From: Arcuatula senhousia
Lineage: Eukaryota > Mollusca > Bivalvia > Mytilida > Mytilidae
Assembly (NCBI GenBank): GCA_963971305.1
Contig: CAXARO010001026.1
Location: 16,548 to 80,547, forward strand
Direction of reading: 5' to 3'
Length of the DNA: 64,000 nucleotides
Notes under the pieces: model-generated
What the model saw: only the letters and a program-made list of their open reading frames with translations
Told to the model about the DNA's origin: nothing
The model's database searches: none
Part shown: positions 43,312 through 53,639 of the stretch, one piece after another
Position numbering within the stretch: position 1 is the stretch's first letter
Layout: the number at the start of each line of letters is the position of its first letter
Made by a program: the position numbers and the translations under genes

Positions 43312-45454
43312 ACTGTAAAAAATGTGTTTAGGGCCTAAACATTTTTCTAAACACTTTAAATGTAACAAATTGGTGTCATGTTTAGGGTCTAAACATGTGT
43401 TTTGGCAAAACATATTTAGATTAATGAAAATAGTATCTAGGAAAATTTCTAAAATTGATATTATTAAACTAGAGGCTCCCAGGAGCCTGAATCGCTCACC
43501 TGATCTCTTACGCCAAAGTTTGAATTAATTACACAACCTTTCAAGAATACAAAGTTGCAAAACAATCCTTTCAGTAGTTTCAGAGAAGATTTTTTGAAAT
43601 CAGTTTAAATAAATAGAAAAAAAAAACAGTTAAAGGGCAATAACTCCTATAAGTACCATAGCAATGGTGGCCTTGTTGGTTGGTCGATATGTATATAATT
43701 CACAAACTTGGTAGAGGACATTCTAAAGATCAAGTGTACCAAGTTTCAAAGCAATCCCTTCAGTGGTCTCAAAGAAGATTTTTGAAAATCAGTGTAAATT
43801 AATGGAAAAAAAACAGTTAAAGGGGAATAACTCTTAAACGGTTGATCTGACAATTTTGACCCTGAAATCATTTTCGTAGATCTCAATGAGCTTAACAATT
43901 CTACAATGCTAACTTTTCCTGTCTAGCTCTAACGTTTTTCAAGATATAGTCCAAAAACTGAAAAAATGGTCAATTTTGATGATTAAAGGGCAATAACTTC
44001 TATAAGGAGTGTTTCACAACTTCGACTCAATGGAGAGATTTGTAGAGTTTTTGATGCTGAACAAGGAAGGTTGCTTCAGATTTTCTCTATCTCTTATACT
44101 TTTCGAGTTATAAGCCAAAAACAATGGTCTGACCCCCCTGTTCTATTTTTAGCAACGGCGGTCATGTTGGTTGATCAACGTGTATATAATTCACAAACTT
44201 GGTAGAGGACATCCTAAGGATCAAGTATACCAAGTATCAATGCAATCCCTTCAGTGGTTTCAGAGAAGAAGATTTTTGAAAATCTGTGTACATTAATGGA
44301 AAAAAACAGTTAAAGGGGAATAACTCTTAAACGGTTGATCTGACAATTTTGACCCTGAAATCATTTTCGTAGATCTCAATAAGCTTAACAATTCTGCAAT
44401 GCTAACTTTTCCTCTAGCTCTAAAGGTTTTCAAGATATAGTCCAAAAACTGAAAAAATGGTCAATTTTGATGATTAAAGGGCAATAATTCCTATAAGGAG
44501 TCATTTCACAACTTCGTCTCAATGAAGAGATTTGTAGAGCTTTTGATGCTGAACAAGGAAGGTTGCTTCAGATTTTCTCTATCTCTTATACTTTTCGAGT
44601 TATAAGCCAAAAACAATGGTCTGACCCCCTGTTCTATTTTTAGCAACGGCGGCCATGTTGGTTGGTCAACTTGTATATAATTCACAAACTTGGTAGAGGA
44701 CATCCTAAGGATCAAGTATACCAAGTATCAATGCAATCCCTTCAGTGGTTTCAGAGAAGAAGATTTTTGAAAATCTGTGTACATTAATGGAAAAAAACAG
44801 TTAAAGGGGAATAACTCTTAAACGGTTGATCTGACAATTTTGACCCTGAAATCATTTTCGTAGATCTCAATAAGCTTAACAATTCTGCAATGCTAACTTT
44901 TCCTCTAGCTCTAACGGTTTTCAAGATATAGTCCAAAAACTGAAAAAATGGTCAATTTTGATGATTAAAGGGCAATAACTCCTATAAGGAGTCATTTCAC
45001 AACTTCGACTCAATGGAGAGATTTGTAGAGATTTTGATGCTGAACAAGGAAGGTTGCTTCGGATTTTCTCTATCTCTTATACTTTTCGAGTTATAAGCCA
45101 AAAACAATGGTCTGACCCCCCTGTTCTATTTTTAGCAACGGCGGCCATGTTGGTTGATCAACGTGTATATAATTCACAAACTTGGTAGAGGACATCCTAA
45201 AGATCAAGTATACCAAGTATCAATGCAATCCCTTCAGTGGTTTCAGAGAAGAAGATCTTTGAAGAAAAGTTAACGGACGGACGGACGGACGACGGACGGA
45301 CGACGGACGACGGACGCTTAACGATGACAATAGCTCACATGACCCTTCGGGTCAGGTGAGCTAAAAAGTGAAACATGTTTAAAACCTAAACATGTTTAGA
45401 TTTTACATGCTTGATTTGAAAAGTGTTTAGATTTTAAACACAATTTTTACAGTG
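43312..45454. mobile_element. TA-flanked MITE split by a Helitron-like element
   Basis: CACTGTAAAAAATGTGTTTA at the left; TAAACACAATTTTTACAGTG at the right; TA on both outer sides (43310-43311, 45455-45456). The interior has palindromic words such as TGTTTAGGGCCTAAACA. Without the nested 43471-45365 element it would be about 250 bp. Tc1/mariner-type by duplication. Confidence 0.78.
43471..45365 (-). mobile_element. Family B Helitron-like element with ~490-bp higher-order repeats
   Basis: Left end CTAGAGGCTCCCAGGAGCC (minus strand: hairpin then CTAG then T). Four long units, marked by TTCACAAACTTGGTAGAGGACA at about 43695, 44188, 44680 and 45172, follow at about 492-bp spacing and are nearly identical in the middle two. 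A GGACGGACGGACGACGG tract precedes the hairpin AGCTCACATGACCC TTC GGGTCAGGTGAGCT. No coding capacity. Confidence 0.8.
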
Positions 45455-45689
45455 TATAATATTCAGTGCAACTGTTAAGTTTTATTTATAAATTTGTGAC
45501 ATTTATTTTTGAGAAAGCCTCCAAAGTAACAAAAACTCTTTAACATGCTTGAACTTCATTCAAAATCCCATTAAACTATATATCCGACCGTGTGTTGTTA
45601 AGAATTTAAAGCGACATTATATTCGGCACATAAATGAATGTTAAAAAACTAAAAAACACATATTAAAGCAAGAACTGGTACCCTGACTT

Positions 45690-45810
45690 AAAGGTGTTTA
45701 CTTTTTTTCTTGTCTTTTTACGTCTACTGAATCGTGATTTTGTCGTGTCATTTTATATAATAAATTTTCCGATTTTCGAACGACCCACTGGTACTTCTTT
45801 GCTTCATAAA
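45690..45810 (+). repeat. Decayed R2 copy
   Basis: TGTTTACTTTTTTTCTTGTC and CCACTGGTACTTCTTTGCTTC match R2 loosely. Confidence 0.4.
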
Positions 45811-46019
45811 CAACTCGTCTATCAAAAAATGTCATTATGTCACCTAAAACTATATTCGACCGTTTGTAGTACTAAGTCTTTACACAAAATATATTCGTAA
45901 TTTGGTTAGCTATAGTTATTGCTTTTCTCTATATACATATCCGGGAGATTAACATGTAAGGGGCGATACAATAAACATGAAATGATGATGAAGTGGAGGA
46001 AGTAGAGACAAAAGGCAAA

Positions 46020-46410
46020 TGGGCAAGGAGAGTTTTGTATCACTAGAAAAAAGGAGTGATGGGAAGGGACTCGCAATTTTGCCTACTACAGGGGGATCCT
46101 ACGGGTCTTATATACGTTCTTACGGACACCTGTTACAAGGTTTTTTAACGTGCAAGGAACGTGACAATTTTCCCAACAGGGTGCACCAAAATAGTTTGCG
46201 TCAGGTTTTCCGTATTATAGCCTGACGACCACGGCATTCATTATGACATTGCTGCACCCATTCAACCACCTAGGGCACACATCCTAGTCGATTTGTGGAT
46301 AAAGCTGCCTGACCTGATGTCAGGGTTTTGAGCGCTGCTCGGTGCACTTTTTCCGGCAAGCTTAGCGTTGCTGCGGGCCTATTCGCCTCCCAGGACCCGC
46401 ACGGGTAAAA
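46020..46410. repeat. GC-rich unclassified segment
   Basis: Clearly less AT-rich than its surroundings and without an ORF (the longest is 68 codons). It contains TTTTTTAACGTGCAAGGAACG and GGTGCACC, which resemble words in 33405-33605. A SINE-like or other retroelement fragment is possible. Confidence 0.35.
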
Positions 46411-46569
46411 TATTCGGTACATATAACTTCTTTAAAACAAACAAACAAATGATATAATAATGTTTATAAAAAAGCAGGAACTGATAATCCTTTAAAAGGA
46501 ACACTGACTTCAAAATGCTCATTAATATTTAGTATTTTGTACGGTGATTAATGGTAAATGTCGGGTGCA

Positions 46570-46755
46570 GTGTCGGATCCAGAAGGGGGGGGGGTTCCAG
46601 GGGTCAGAACCCCCCCCCCCCCTTTTCCTCCGAAATTTTTAAATTTTTGTGTAGATTTTCAGCAAAATTGGTCTGGACCCCCCCCCCCCTCTTTTGGCCC
46701 ACAGAACCCAGTATGTGGGACCCCCCCTTTCGAAAATTTCTGGATCCGCCCCTGT
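46570..46755. mobile_element. hAT-like MITE with poly-G/poly-C interior
   Basis: CAGTGTCGGATCCAGAAGG at the left and, inverted, CAGGGGCGGATCCAGAAA at the right. The G and C runs produce two spurious Pro-rich open frames. Same end type as 17130-17288. 46785-46920 is an inverted R3 copy next to it. Confidence 0.65.
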
Positions 46756-47115
46756 GGTGGCTAAAGAAATTTTCGTAACAGTTTTCTCAGAAACTACTGA
46801 TCCCAGCCACTTGATATTTAGTGTACAGCATCAGGATGGAGTCTTATACCGTGGGATTTGATTTAAGATCTGTCGCTCATCTACATCCTGTTTAACGAAA
46901 TCCGGCCATTTCTGTCTGGTAATTCTTTGCTTTTTAAATCAAACACAAATGAACATAAGTTTAACCGAGTATCTTTGGATATGGGTTTATACCCATATCT
47001 TTTCTTGTTAATCATTCTTTATCCGACTTTTAATCCCAGTCCAAATTGTCGATTCAATCATCAGAATCACTTTATTAAAAAAAAATATCAAACTGGCTAC
47101 GATTACCTGGTTTTA

Positions 47116-48099
47116 CCTGGAAAAGTAACAATAAGAAAAAAAAATTGTTAACTGACGCCGGAAGTCAAAGTAAAATATTAACCGGTCCACGGATGCGGAC
47201 CTGTTTTTATGAAAGTAACAATAAGAATTTTTCTTATTGTTACCACTCGTTATTGTTACCTGAAAATGTGTTAACTAACGAGGAAATTCTTTAAGCCTAT
47301 TATAATACACATGATACAGTGACATGAAAACAATTAGGATCAATTCAAATGAGAGTTATTTCAGTTTTGGTTACATTTCCTACACATCCAGTTGTTGCTT
47401 TAGGTGGATTTTTAAGTCCGACACACGAAAGATGATACCATTCCAGACAACCATCGCAAACAATAGAGGCCCGAATATGGACATCATCTGCACAATCCAG
47501 GCTATTCAAATGGGAATCTACACGGTTTTGTCATATTTTCTTTTAGTTTTTGTCATGCTGGGAGTTTATCAATATATTTTTTATATAGTGTATATATAAC
47601 AAAATAGGTATCATTGTACGAATTTAACTTTTCTTCGAATTTGATAATAGTGAATCAAAATGTTCTTTAATTGAAAAAATCACCACCGGCATCTCGGAAG
47701 CCATTTTGATACGTTGTGGGCTTTTTTACCTAAGGCACAAATGTATTAACTTGGTGCGGTATTACAGAAAAGATGGTGTTTCATTATATTTATTTTCATG
47801 ATTCAGGTCGACGGTGGTTTTATTAGTGAAAATAAAGGTAAAATAAACTGTTTTTTTATTTCAAGTTTTCTATTACAAAAACATTATTTATAAAGAAATA
47901 TTCACATTTTATATATTATTCATCAGTGCAACAATAATATTCAAATTCATATAATCGGGTAACAATAGCGCAAGGTAACAATAACAAAATTATTGTTACT
48001 TCCATTTATACATGTCCGTGTCCGTTACACGGTTTCCCGTTAGTCCGTCCTTCCGGTGTCAGGTAACAATGATTTTTTTCTTATTGTTACTTTTCCAGG
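47116..48099. mobile_element. 984-bp TA-flanked element with clustered GTAACAATAAG motifs
   Basis: TIRs of about 50 bp: CCTGGAAAAGTAACAATAAG at the left, with its complement ending at 48099, both followed inward by TTGTTAAC/ATTGTTAC and a CCGGAAG block. TA flanks lie at 47114-47115 and 48100-48101. GTAACAATAAG or its complement recurs near 47212, 47236, 47252, 47960 and 47985. No transposase; the 91-codon frame 47324-47599 is unrecognised. Confidence 0.75.
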
Positions 48100-48504
48100 T
48101 AACTGTATCCAGTGCCAAAAAATATTGAGTATATTAATTTTTTTTTAATTAATTTTTAATTTATTAAGGGACCGACCATTTAACAAATATAATATTATGA
48201 ACTCAGTTTATTAAAATTTTTTTTTTATCCACAGAAATATAGCTTCTTACATTATCAGATTTCTCAATCAAGATAGTTGGGGGTATTGATGGGGTACCCT
48301 TCATAACGGATAACGGCTAAAAATATCGCCATATAACGCTAACGGTAGCCTAAACCAACGTAACGGTTAGCTGATCTAACTTATATTTTAAATTAAAAAA
48401 AATGTTTCCATCTATATTGATACTTCGAATACAGTATAGGTCAGTAAAATGCATAATTTTGAAGTCCTATTATAATAAAAACTAAGTACTCCACGTCTTG
48501 TTGT

Positions 48505-48925
48505 TTTCGTACAGTATTTTGTCTTAGGTTCTCTCCTGTTGAATGATTGAGTTTTACAGTGTGTTTTATATGTATGCTTTGTGCAAGCTTATCAATAGGG
48601 GGAAGGCTCGATCCAAAAAACTAGTTTAACCCCGCCACATTTTATATGTGCCTGTCCTAAGCCAGGATACTTTGCCAAAGCCTTTGTTTGTCCTTGTTAT
48701 TCTCTGTTAACTGTTCTATGTCAAGAATTGGGTCTTTCGTTGATGATTTAGGGATTGGTTTTGATACTTTTGTATTGCATTATAAGTCTTGGGCCAATGC
48801 AAGACGGCAAGCAGTAACCTCTTGTCATGTTGAAGACTGCTTGCTGTTTTCCGTTTTGAGTTTTTGAATTGCTGTATGTGTATGTTTGTTTTTTCGCGTA
48901 CACTTATTCCACATCTCAATATCGT
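48505..48925 (+). repeat. Dispersed repeat R1, full copy
   Basis: AGGGGGAAGGCTCGATCC, AAAAACTAGTTTAACCCCGCC, GTGCCTGTCCTAAGCCAGG and TACACTTATTCCACATCTCA. Nested in the 48279-50712 element. Confidence 0.7.
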
Positions 48926-49149
48926 CTAGGATAAGAGACGGCATTACAGACCATTACAGAGTCTAATCATTAGTCCAATATGTCGCTGCATGAAGTACGT
49001 TCAGGATCGTTAAACACTGAGTGCGGAGACTACGCAATACAGAAATAAATGTACGATCACACCAGAGTGTATTAATAAACACATTGGATGTAGGGTCTAC
49101 ATATAATGTTATATTGAAACCGTATCTGCTAATGGATTAGCAAAAAAAT

Positions 49150-49357
49150 TATGATAGACATCCAATGACGGCCATTTTGAATAAAAATTGAAACAATACG
49201 ATTGTAGCCAATCACCTATAGAACAAGTGTGCAAAGTTTAGTTGAAACCGGTCCAGTATTTTAGGACAAGTTAACGTTTGTAAAAGTTTACAGACGACGA
49301 CGACGGACGCCAAGTGATTGCAATAACTCACATGGCCTTCGGCCAGGTGAGCTTAAA
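49150..49357 (-). mobile_element. Helitron-like right-end fragment
   Basis: GACGACGACGACGGACGCC then the hairpin AACTCACATGGCC TTC GGCCAGGTGAGCTTA, the same right end as family A/B elements. Core and left end are absent. Confidence 0.6.
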
Positions 49358-49462
49358 TCATAACGAAAGAAATAATTGTTATGGGCAGACAGACGGAATG
49401 TCAAGATGAAACAGTATAACCTCTTTTTTTGCTATTCGTGGGTATATTAACAATAAGAAATT

Positions 49463-50326
49463 CTACAGATCTAACCGCACCGCTGCCTTGATGGTTCTGC
49501 CTGATCTACTTATAAACATTTGTCCTTCTGATGTGTTTGTTTCTTTATTACTGTCTGCAACCGATGCTTCGTCCGATTCGCTTTCGCTCTCATATTCGCT
49601 TTCCTGATCCTGATACTGATCGATCTTTCTATCATTTGCATTCTCCCTCTCATCCTCCTCATTTTTAGTATCTGCCTCCAACATGCCCTGTTTTCCTATG
49701 GAGAATAGACCACCGATCTGTGTTATCTTTACATATAACGAAACAGGGAGTGTCTTTGGTGGTTTCATCACGAACGCTCCTCTGTCGTAGGGGTCTAAAT
49801 GCTTCAATCCATGACTTCATAATCTTTTCGTCTTCCTCCGTTACCTTTTGCACATCAGAGTCAAAAATCAAAATTGCATCTTGATGTTGCCTGAGGGTCT
49901 TCAACAATGAACGAATGGTCCATGCCCTCAAACAAGATCAAGAAGACCCCTACATGTTCATTAACGACTTTGACATAGCACAAGACATCATAACCGGCGA
50001 ACTTATCACCTTTATTGAAATTGTGTAGAAGACTTACTTTACTCCATGGTTCGAAAGCCATACTCTTTCAATATCCCACTGTTGCTGGGTTGTTATTGAA
50101 AAAATTTCCCCGAAGACCTGTCGATTCTATGAATCTTTAAGTCAAAATTTTGGAATTCCAGTTTCTTGGCCCTTTCATTGATCCCAATAAAAGATATCAA
50201 ATGTTTTTTTATGGTCTCTAAATTGGAGTGTTGTTCTGATATAGGAAGCTGTGACCTATCCCTTTCCGTCACACTTTCCTGATCATAAAAACTAAGGACA
50301 CATTTAATTAAATTATCAGATTCCAT
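49463..50326 (-). pseudogene. Broken ORF of unknown family
   Basis: Four minus-strand open segments follow in order with a frame change each time: 50326-50093, 50061-49861, 49931-49665 and 49807-49463. Between the first two, an in-frame TGA stands where Trp would suit (GY*KSMAFEPWSKV). The end is acidic (EYESESESDE), then SRSGRTIKAAVRLDL and a stop. Such RSGR..RLDL tails occur at the C-termini of some transposon and retroelement proteins, but I cannot assign the family. It is probably the decayed protein of the 48279-50712 element. Confidence 0.5.
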
Positions 50327-50728
50327 TGGGTCTAGATAAACTATATACTAAATCTTAATATTGCCGCCCCTAAATTTTTTCTCGGTGTCCATAAATGACC
50401 TTTACTCAGTCAGTGTATCTTACCGTTTCTTTCAAATATATCGTTGATCGTGTGAATCAAATAAGGTCATATAAATGAAGTAGCAGAGTGCTGAAGGAAT
50501 AGTTTCATCGTGACGGTAAAAAATACAGCCAGCAATAACGTTTAACGCCTATTTTGTAGGCAAAATAACGCTAACGGTTGCTAAATTTAAGGTCATAACG
50601 AATCACGCCAAAAACTCGATAACGGAAAACGGTTAAAAATATCCCCATATAACGCTAACGGTAGCGAAAATAGGGCAAATAACGGCTATTGCTTAAGGGC
50701 ATCAACACCCTCATAGTTAAATGCGGGG

Positions 50729-50787
50729 TTAAATGATGGAATTTTAAGCTCGAGACTTTGTGGAGAGCTTAAAATTCTGTCATTCAA
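50729..50787. repeat. Short foldback
   Basis: AAATGATGGAATTTTAAGCTC and its near complement GAGCTTAAAATTCTGTCATT, around 15 bases, immediately outside the 48279-50712 element. Confidence 0.65.
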
Positions 50788-51339
50788 CTATCGAGATTGA
50801 GAAATCTGATAATCCACGAGTAATGATGTAAGACGCTGTTTCTCTAATTTTGCAGAAAACAAAATAAGAAAGGAGATTCAATTTGGTTAAAATTTAAATT
50901 CTCCTAACCTTTGATTTGTTCAGTATATTATTACGCTTTACCAAGAATTATAAATATATAAAAGTAATCTAAACATTTAGTTTTTTATGATATTCATAAA
51001 CATAATTTATATTAACATAATAATAATAATTGTGTCAGAAAATATCAAAAGTAAACTAAAATATATTGTGACTGTCTAAAGGAACTATATTTATTGGTGA
51101 ATGTTTTTCTTGCAGTTTTCGGTCGCAATGGCCACGCCTACTGTAAAATTAACCAATCAATTAATGAGAACTAAAAATTCTCTAGAGATCACAACTGGCT
51201 GGGAAGTAGTTAAATCGGATGAAAATTAGAGAAGGCCATATATCTAGACTTGTCGACTCCAGATTTCCTTGTAAAACAAGATGTTGCTATAATGTAAACC
51301 GGAAAGGTGCTACTATATAAAGAAATTGACAAGTCTACA

Positions 51340-52090
51340 AATCACTTAAACTTGAAAGGGATGGCCTAGGTTTTTCTTTTAACCAAGGCCCCCCTTCAAG
51401 TTAAATTGTCCGTCCTTAAGTAATTCAATAATTGAATTTTTCTATTTATATTAGAAATTCGATTTTTAATGTAAAAAAATCACGGACCATATTTACTTCA
51501 TTACTATATATATGCAAACCTGATAGCGCCTAACTTTAACAGTTTCATGTTTTGTTTTTTTTTTACCAATTTTCAGTAAGTTATGACTGCAAGGAAGGCT
51601 TACATGTTTTGGTTTTGACAAGGAAACCATTTAAAGAACGAAGACTACCCTGTACTGCACAGCCTTATGTAAGAACATATACATGTACAGAACAGACAAA
51701 CAATGGACCGCTTCAACAAGAACCAATTCCATGATGTCAATAGATAGTAAATTTTGATTAAGGTCAAAGAGGAACTTTGACACAGTTTACAGTCATCATG
51801 CATGTATGAACTCTAATGGAGCATTAGATGAAGAGAGGGGGGTCTTCTACGTCTTGAAATCAGCACTAAAGAATGGCTTTCTACAAAGTTTGTATAGCTA
51901 AGCATGTTTTTTTTCTTTTTGCCCGAAAAAAAATTTACCCAGGGCGCGGAAAAAAATATTCTTTTTTTGATAGTGTCGCTATACAGCTTTTTTTCTGACC
52001 CTCTGCAGCCTATGCAGTTTTTTTTTCCATCAAAAATCATTTTCAAGAAAAAAAATAAGTGGCTCTTTAAGTTAAATGGTCGGCCCCTTA
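51340..52090. repeat. Remnants of the GGGG/CCCC TIR family
   Basis: 51345-51420 holds AACTTGAAAGGG and, inverted, AAGGCCCCCCTTCAAGTTAAA TTGTCCGTCC. 52055-52090 holds TTTAAGTTAAATGGTCGGCCCCTTA. They match the ends of the 42857-43140 element. A 60-codon frame (51552-51734) follows an acceptor-like TTTTCAG but has no partner exon and is not called. Confidence 0.45.
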
Positions 52091-52104
52091 TACTAAAGGA
52101 TGTG

Positions 52105-52370
52105 TTTAACATATTTAAGCTAAGTGGTTTTATACGAATGATCCAGCATGCAGGATGCGATTCAGGAATTTTTGGAAAAGGGGGTGGGGTAAACCCTTTG
52201 TGTAGTGAAGACAAAGGGACTGGGGGTTACAAGCCAATTTTGCCGAATATCTACACGAAAATTACAAACTATTTCGAGGAAATCGGGGGATTTCAACATC
52301 TGGAACCATCGGCCTTCTGGATCTGCGACTGCCCTGCTAAATTTCGAATCATTTTCATCCACGCCGATGA
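52105..52370. mobile_element. Decayed copy of the hAT-like MITE family
   Basis: GCTAAATTT and GGCAGTCGCAGATCCAGAAGG at the right (minus sense) with a poly-G-rich interior resemble 46570-46755. Open frames across it (51904-52464 and others) are spurious. Confidence 0.4.
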
Positions 52371-52399
52371 ATTTTCGTACGAACGTAACCAAATTTCTC

Positions 52400-53250
52400 T
52401 CGACAAGTCGTTGCCCGCGTATAGGGGCATCACAAAATTTAGAAAAAAAACTTACACTTTATGAAATCAGATTCCAACTTGTAAATCAACAATATATTCA
52501 GTGTTGGGCAGCAAGAGTAACGTCAGGTACCATATGACTGGAATGGTTGATCAACCAGAACTTGTTTTTGTGTTTCCAGAGGCAACTACATGCATAAAAC
52601 GTTGACGCTTTGTATGCAGAACGTCAAAGTATCAACGAAAACGACACATTTATGCACTGATTTTTCCGATGAATATGCACAAAACGTAATGTACATGACC
52701 CCCGGGACATGACCGTCACAGTGTTCTTTTGAGATGCATGTACCAATGATAGCAGGACCATTGCGAACTTCGATATTCTACAACGCTGCAAAATTCAATT
52801 TTTAATTTCAAAACAAAATTGATTTCGGTCATTTTTTTTTGCCGAACGAAAATGACTGTAATACAGTTTATTAACAAGACAACCTTTGCTTCAGTCGGGG
52901 CTTCTGCCTCTCAAAAATTGTCCTTCAGTAATTGTCTACAGCAAATAACATAATGCACGTGCGGGGTATTGTATTAACCCAGTAGAAACAACGATATAGG
53001 AATGGATAATTGCGACTTAAGGGGATACGATAATTTACTCTAGTGAACACGACGACAGAAAAATTCATGATCCTGTGTGGTGTTTACCTTCGGAAAGATT
53101 ATCTTTTACAACAACTTAGTTAAAATGCTGTTTTCATTTTGAAGGCCTACTGATATTTCTGTTAACGGTAAGTTGATAGACTAAATTATTATACTTCAGT
53201 AGATTTTTTCTATATAAAATACAGGTAAACATTTTTACTATTACATCTTG
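52400..53250. other. No gene seen
   Basis: No supported coding or repeat structure, apart from a short repeated phrase (AAAATGACTGTAATACAG TTT, compare 54473) suggesting an unidentified dispersed repeat. Confidence 0.4.
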
Positions 53251-53407
53251 AATTTGGTAAAAGTACTATTTCCCTAGGGATATAGTAAAAACTATTTCCC
53301 TAGGGCAATAGTACCATAATGAGTGGCAGTAGGCGTGGCTAAAGTATACTGTATACAAGGTAAAGAGTGAGCAGTAGGCGTGGCCTTAGTTAAGTTGTTT
53401 ACCGATT

Positions 53408-53575
53408 CAGTATAATAAAACAATTGTTTACTGGTCATTCGGAAAACAGTACATTTGTTTCCCCTCAGTACTTACCATTTCCCTCGGCGCTACACGCCTC
53501 GTGAAATAGTAAGTACCTCGTGGAAACAAATGTACTGTTTCCCTCATGACCAGTAAACAATTGTATACTATTATA
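53408..53575. repeat. Foldback element, ~75-bp arms
   Basis: Left arm: CAATTGTTTACTGGTCAT, AACAGTACATTTGTTTCC, AGTACTTACYATTTC. The right arm is its reverse complement, ending ACCAGTAAACAATTG, with a CGAGG/CCTCG-rich centre. Neighbouring 53263-53305 carries repeated CTATTTCCCTAGGG words, and CAGTAGGCGTGGC occurs twice. Confidence 0.8.
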
Positions 53576-53639
53576 TCCAAAGAATGTGACATTTGGTCTC
53601 TTGGTTATCTAAATAAAGCCCGAAAAAAATAAAGTTTAT

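Larger units (their letters stand above)
48279..50712. mobile_element. 2.4-kb TIR element carrying a broken unknown ORF
   Basis: GGGGGTATTGATG at the left and CATCAACACCCTC at the right are inverted with 11 of 13 matches, flanked by ATAGTT (48273-48278, 50713-50718). Subterminal direct repeats AAAAATATCSCCATATAACG and CTAACGGTAGC occur near both ends (48321 and 50635), among many AACGG words. Inside are a full R1 (48505-48925), a Helitron-like right-end fragment (49150-49357) and a decayed minus-strand ORF (49463-50326). The 6-bp duplication and ORF do not let me name a superfamily. Confidence 0.62.

Noticed and set aside
43312..45454. One large 2.1-kb TIR transposon
   Set aside because: The interior is a separate family B element with its own ends, so the outer unit is a short MITE.
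46551..46778. Two overlapping Pro/Gly-rich open frames
   Set aside because: Produced by the poly-G/poly-C interior of a MITE.
51552..51734. Terminal exon of a Cys-containing protein after TTTTCAG
   Set aside because: Single acceptor-like site, no upstream exon and no recognisable domain.
51904..52464. 186-codon plus-strand open frame and overlapping minus frames
   Set aside because: Built from the ends of the GGGG/CCCC TIR family and the hAT-like MITE; low complexity.
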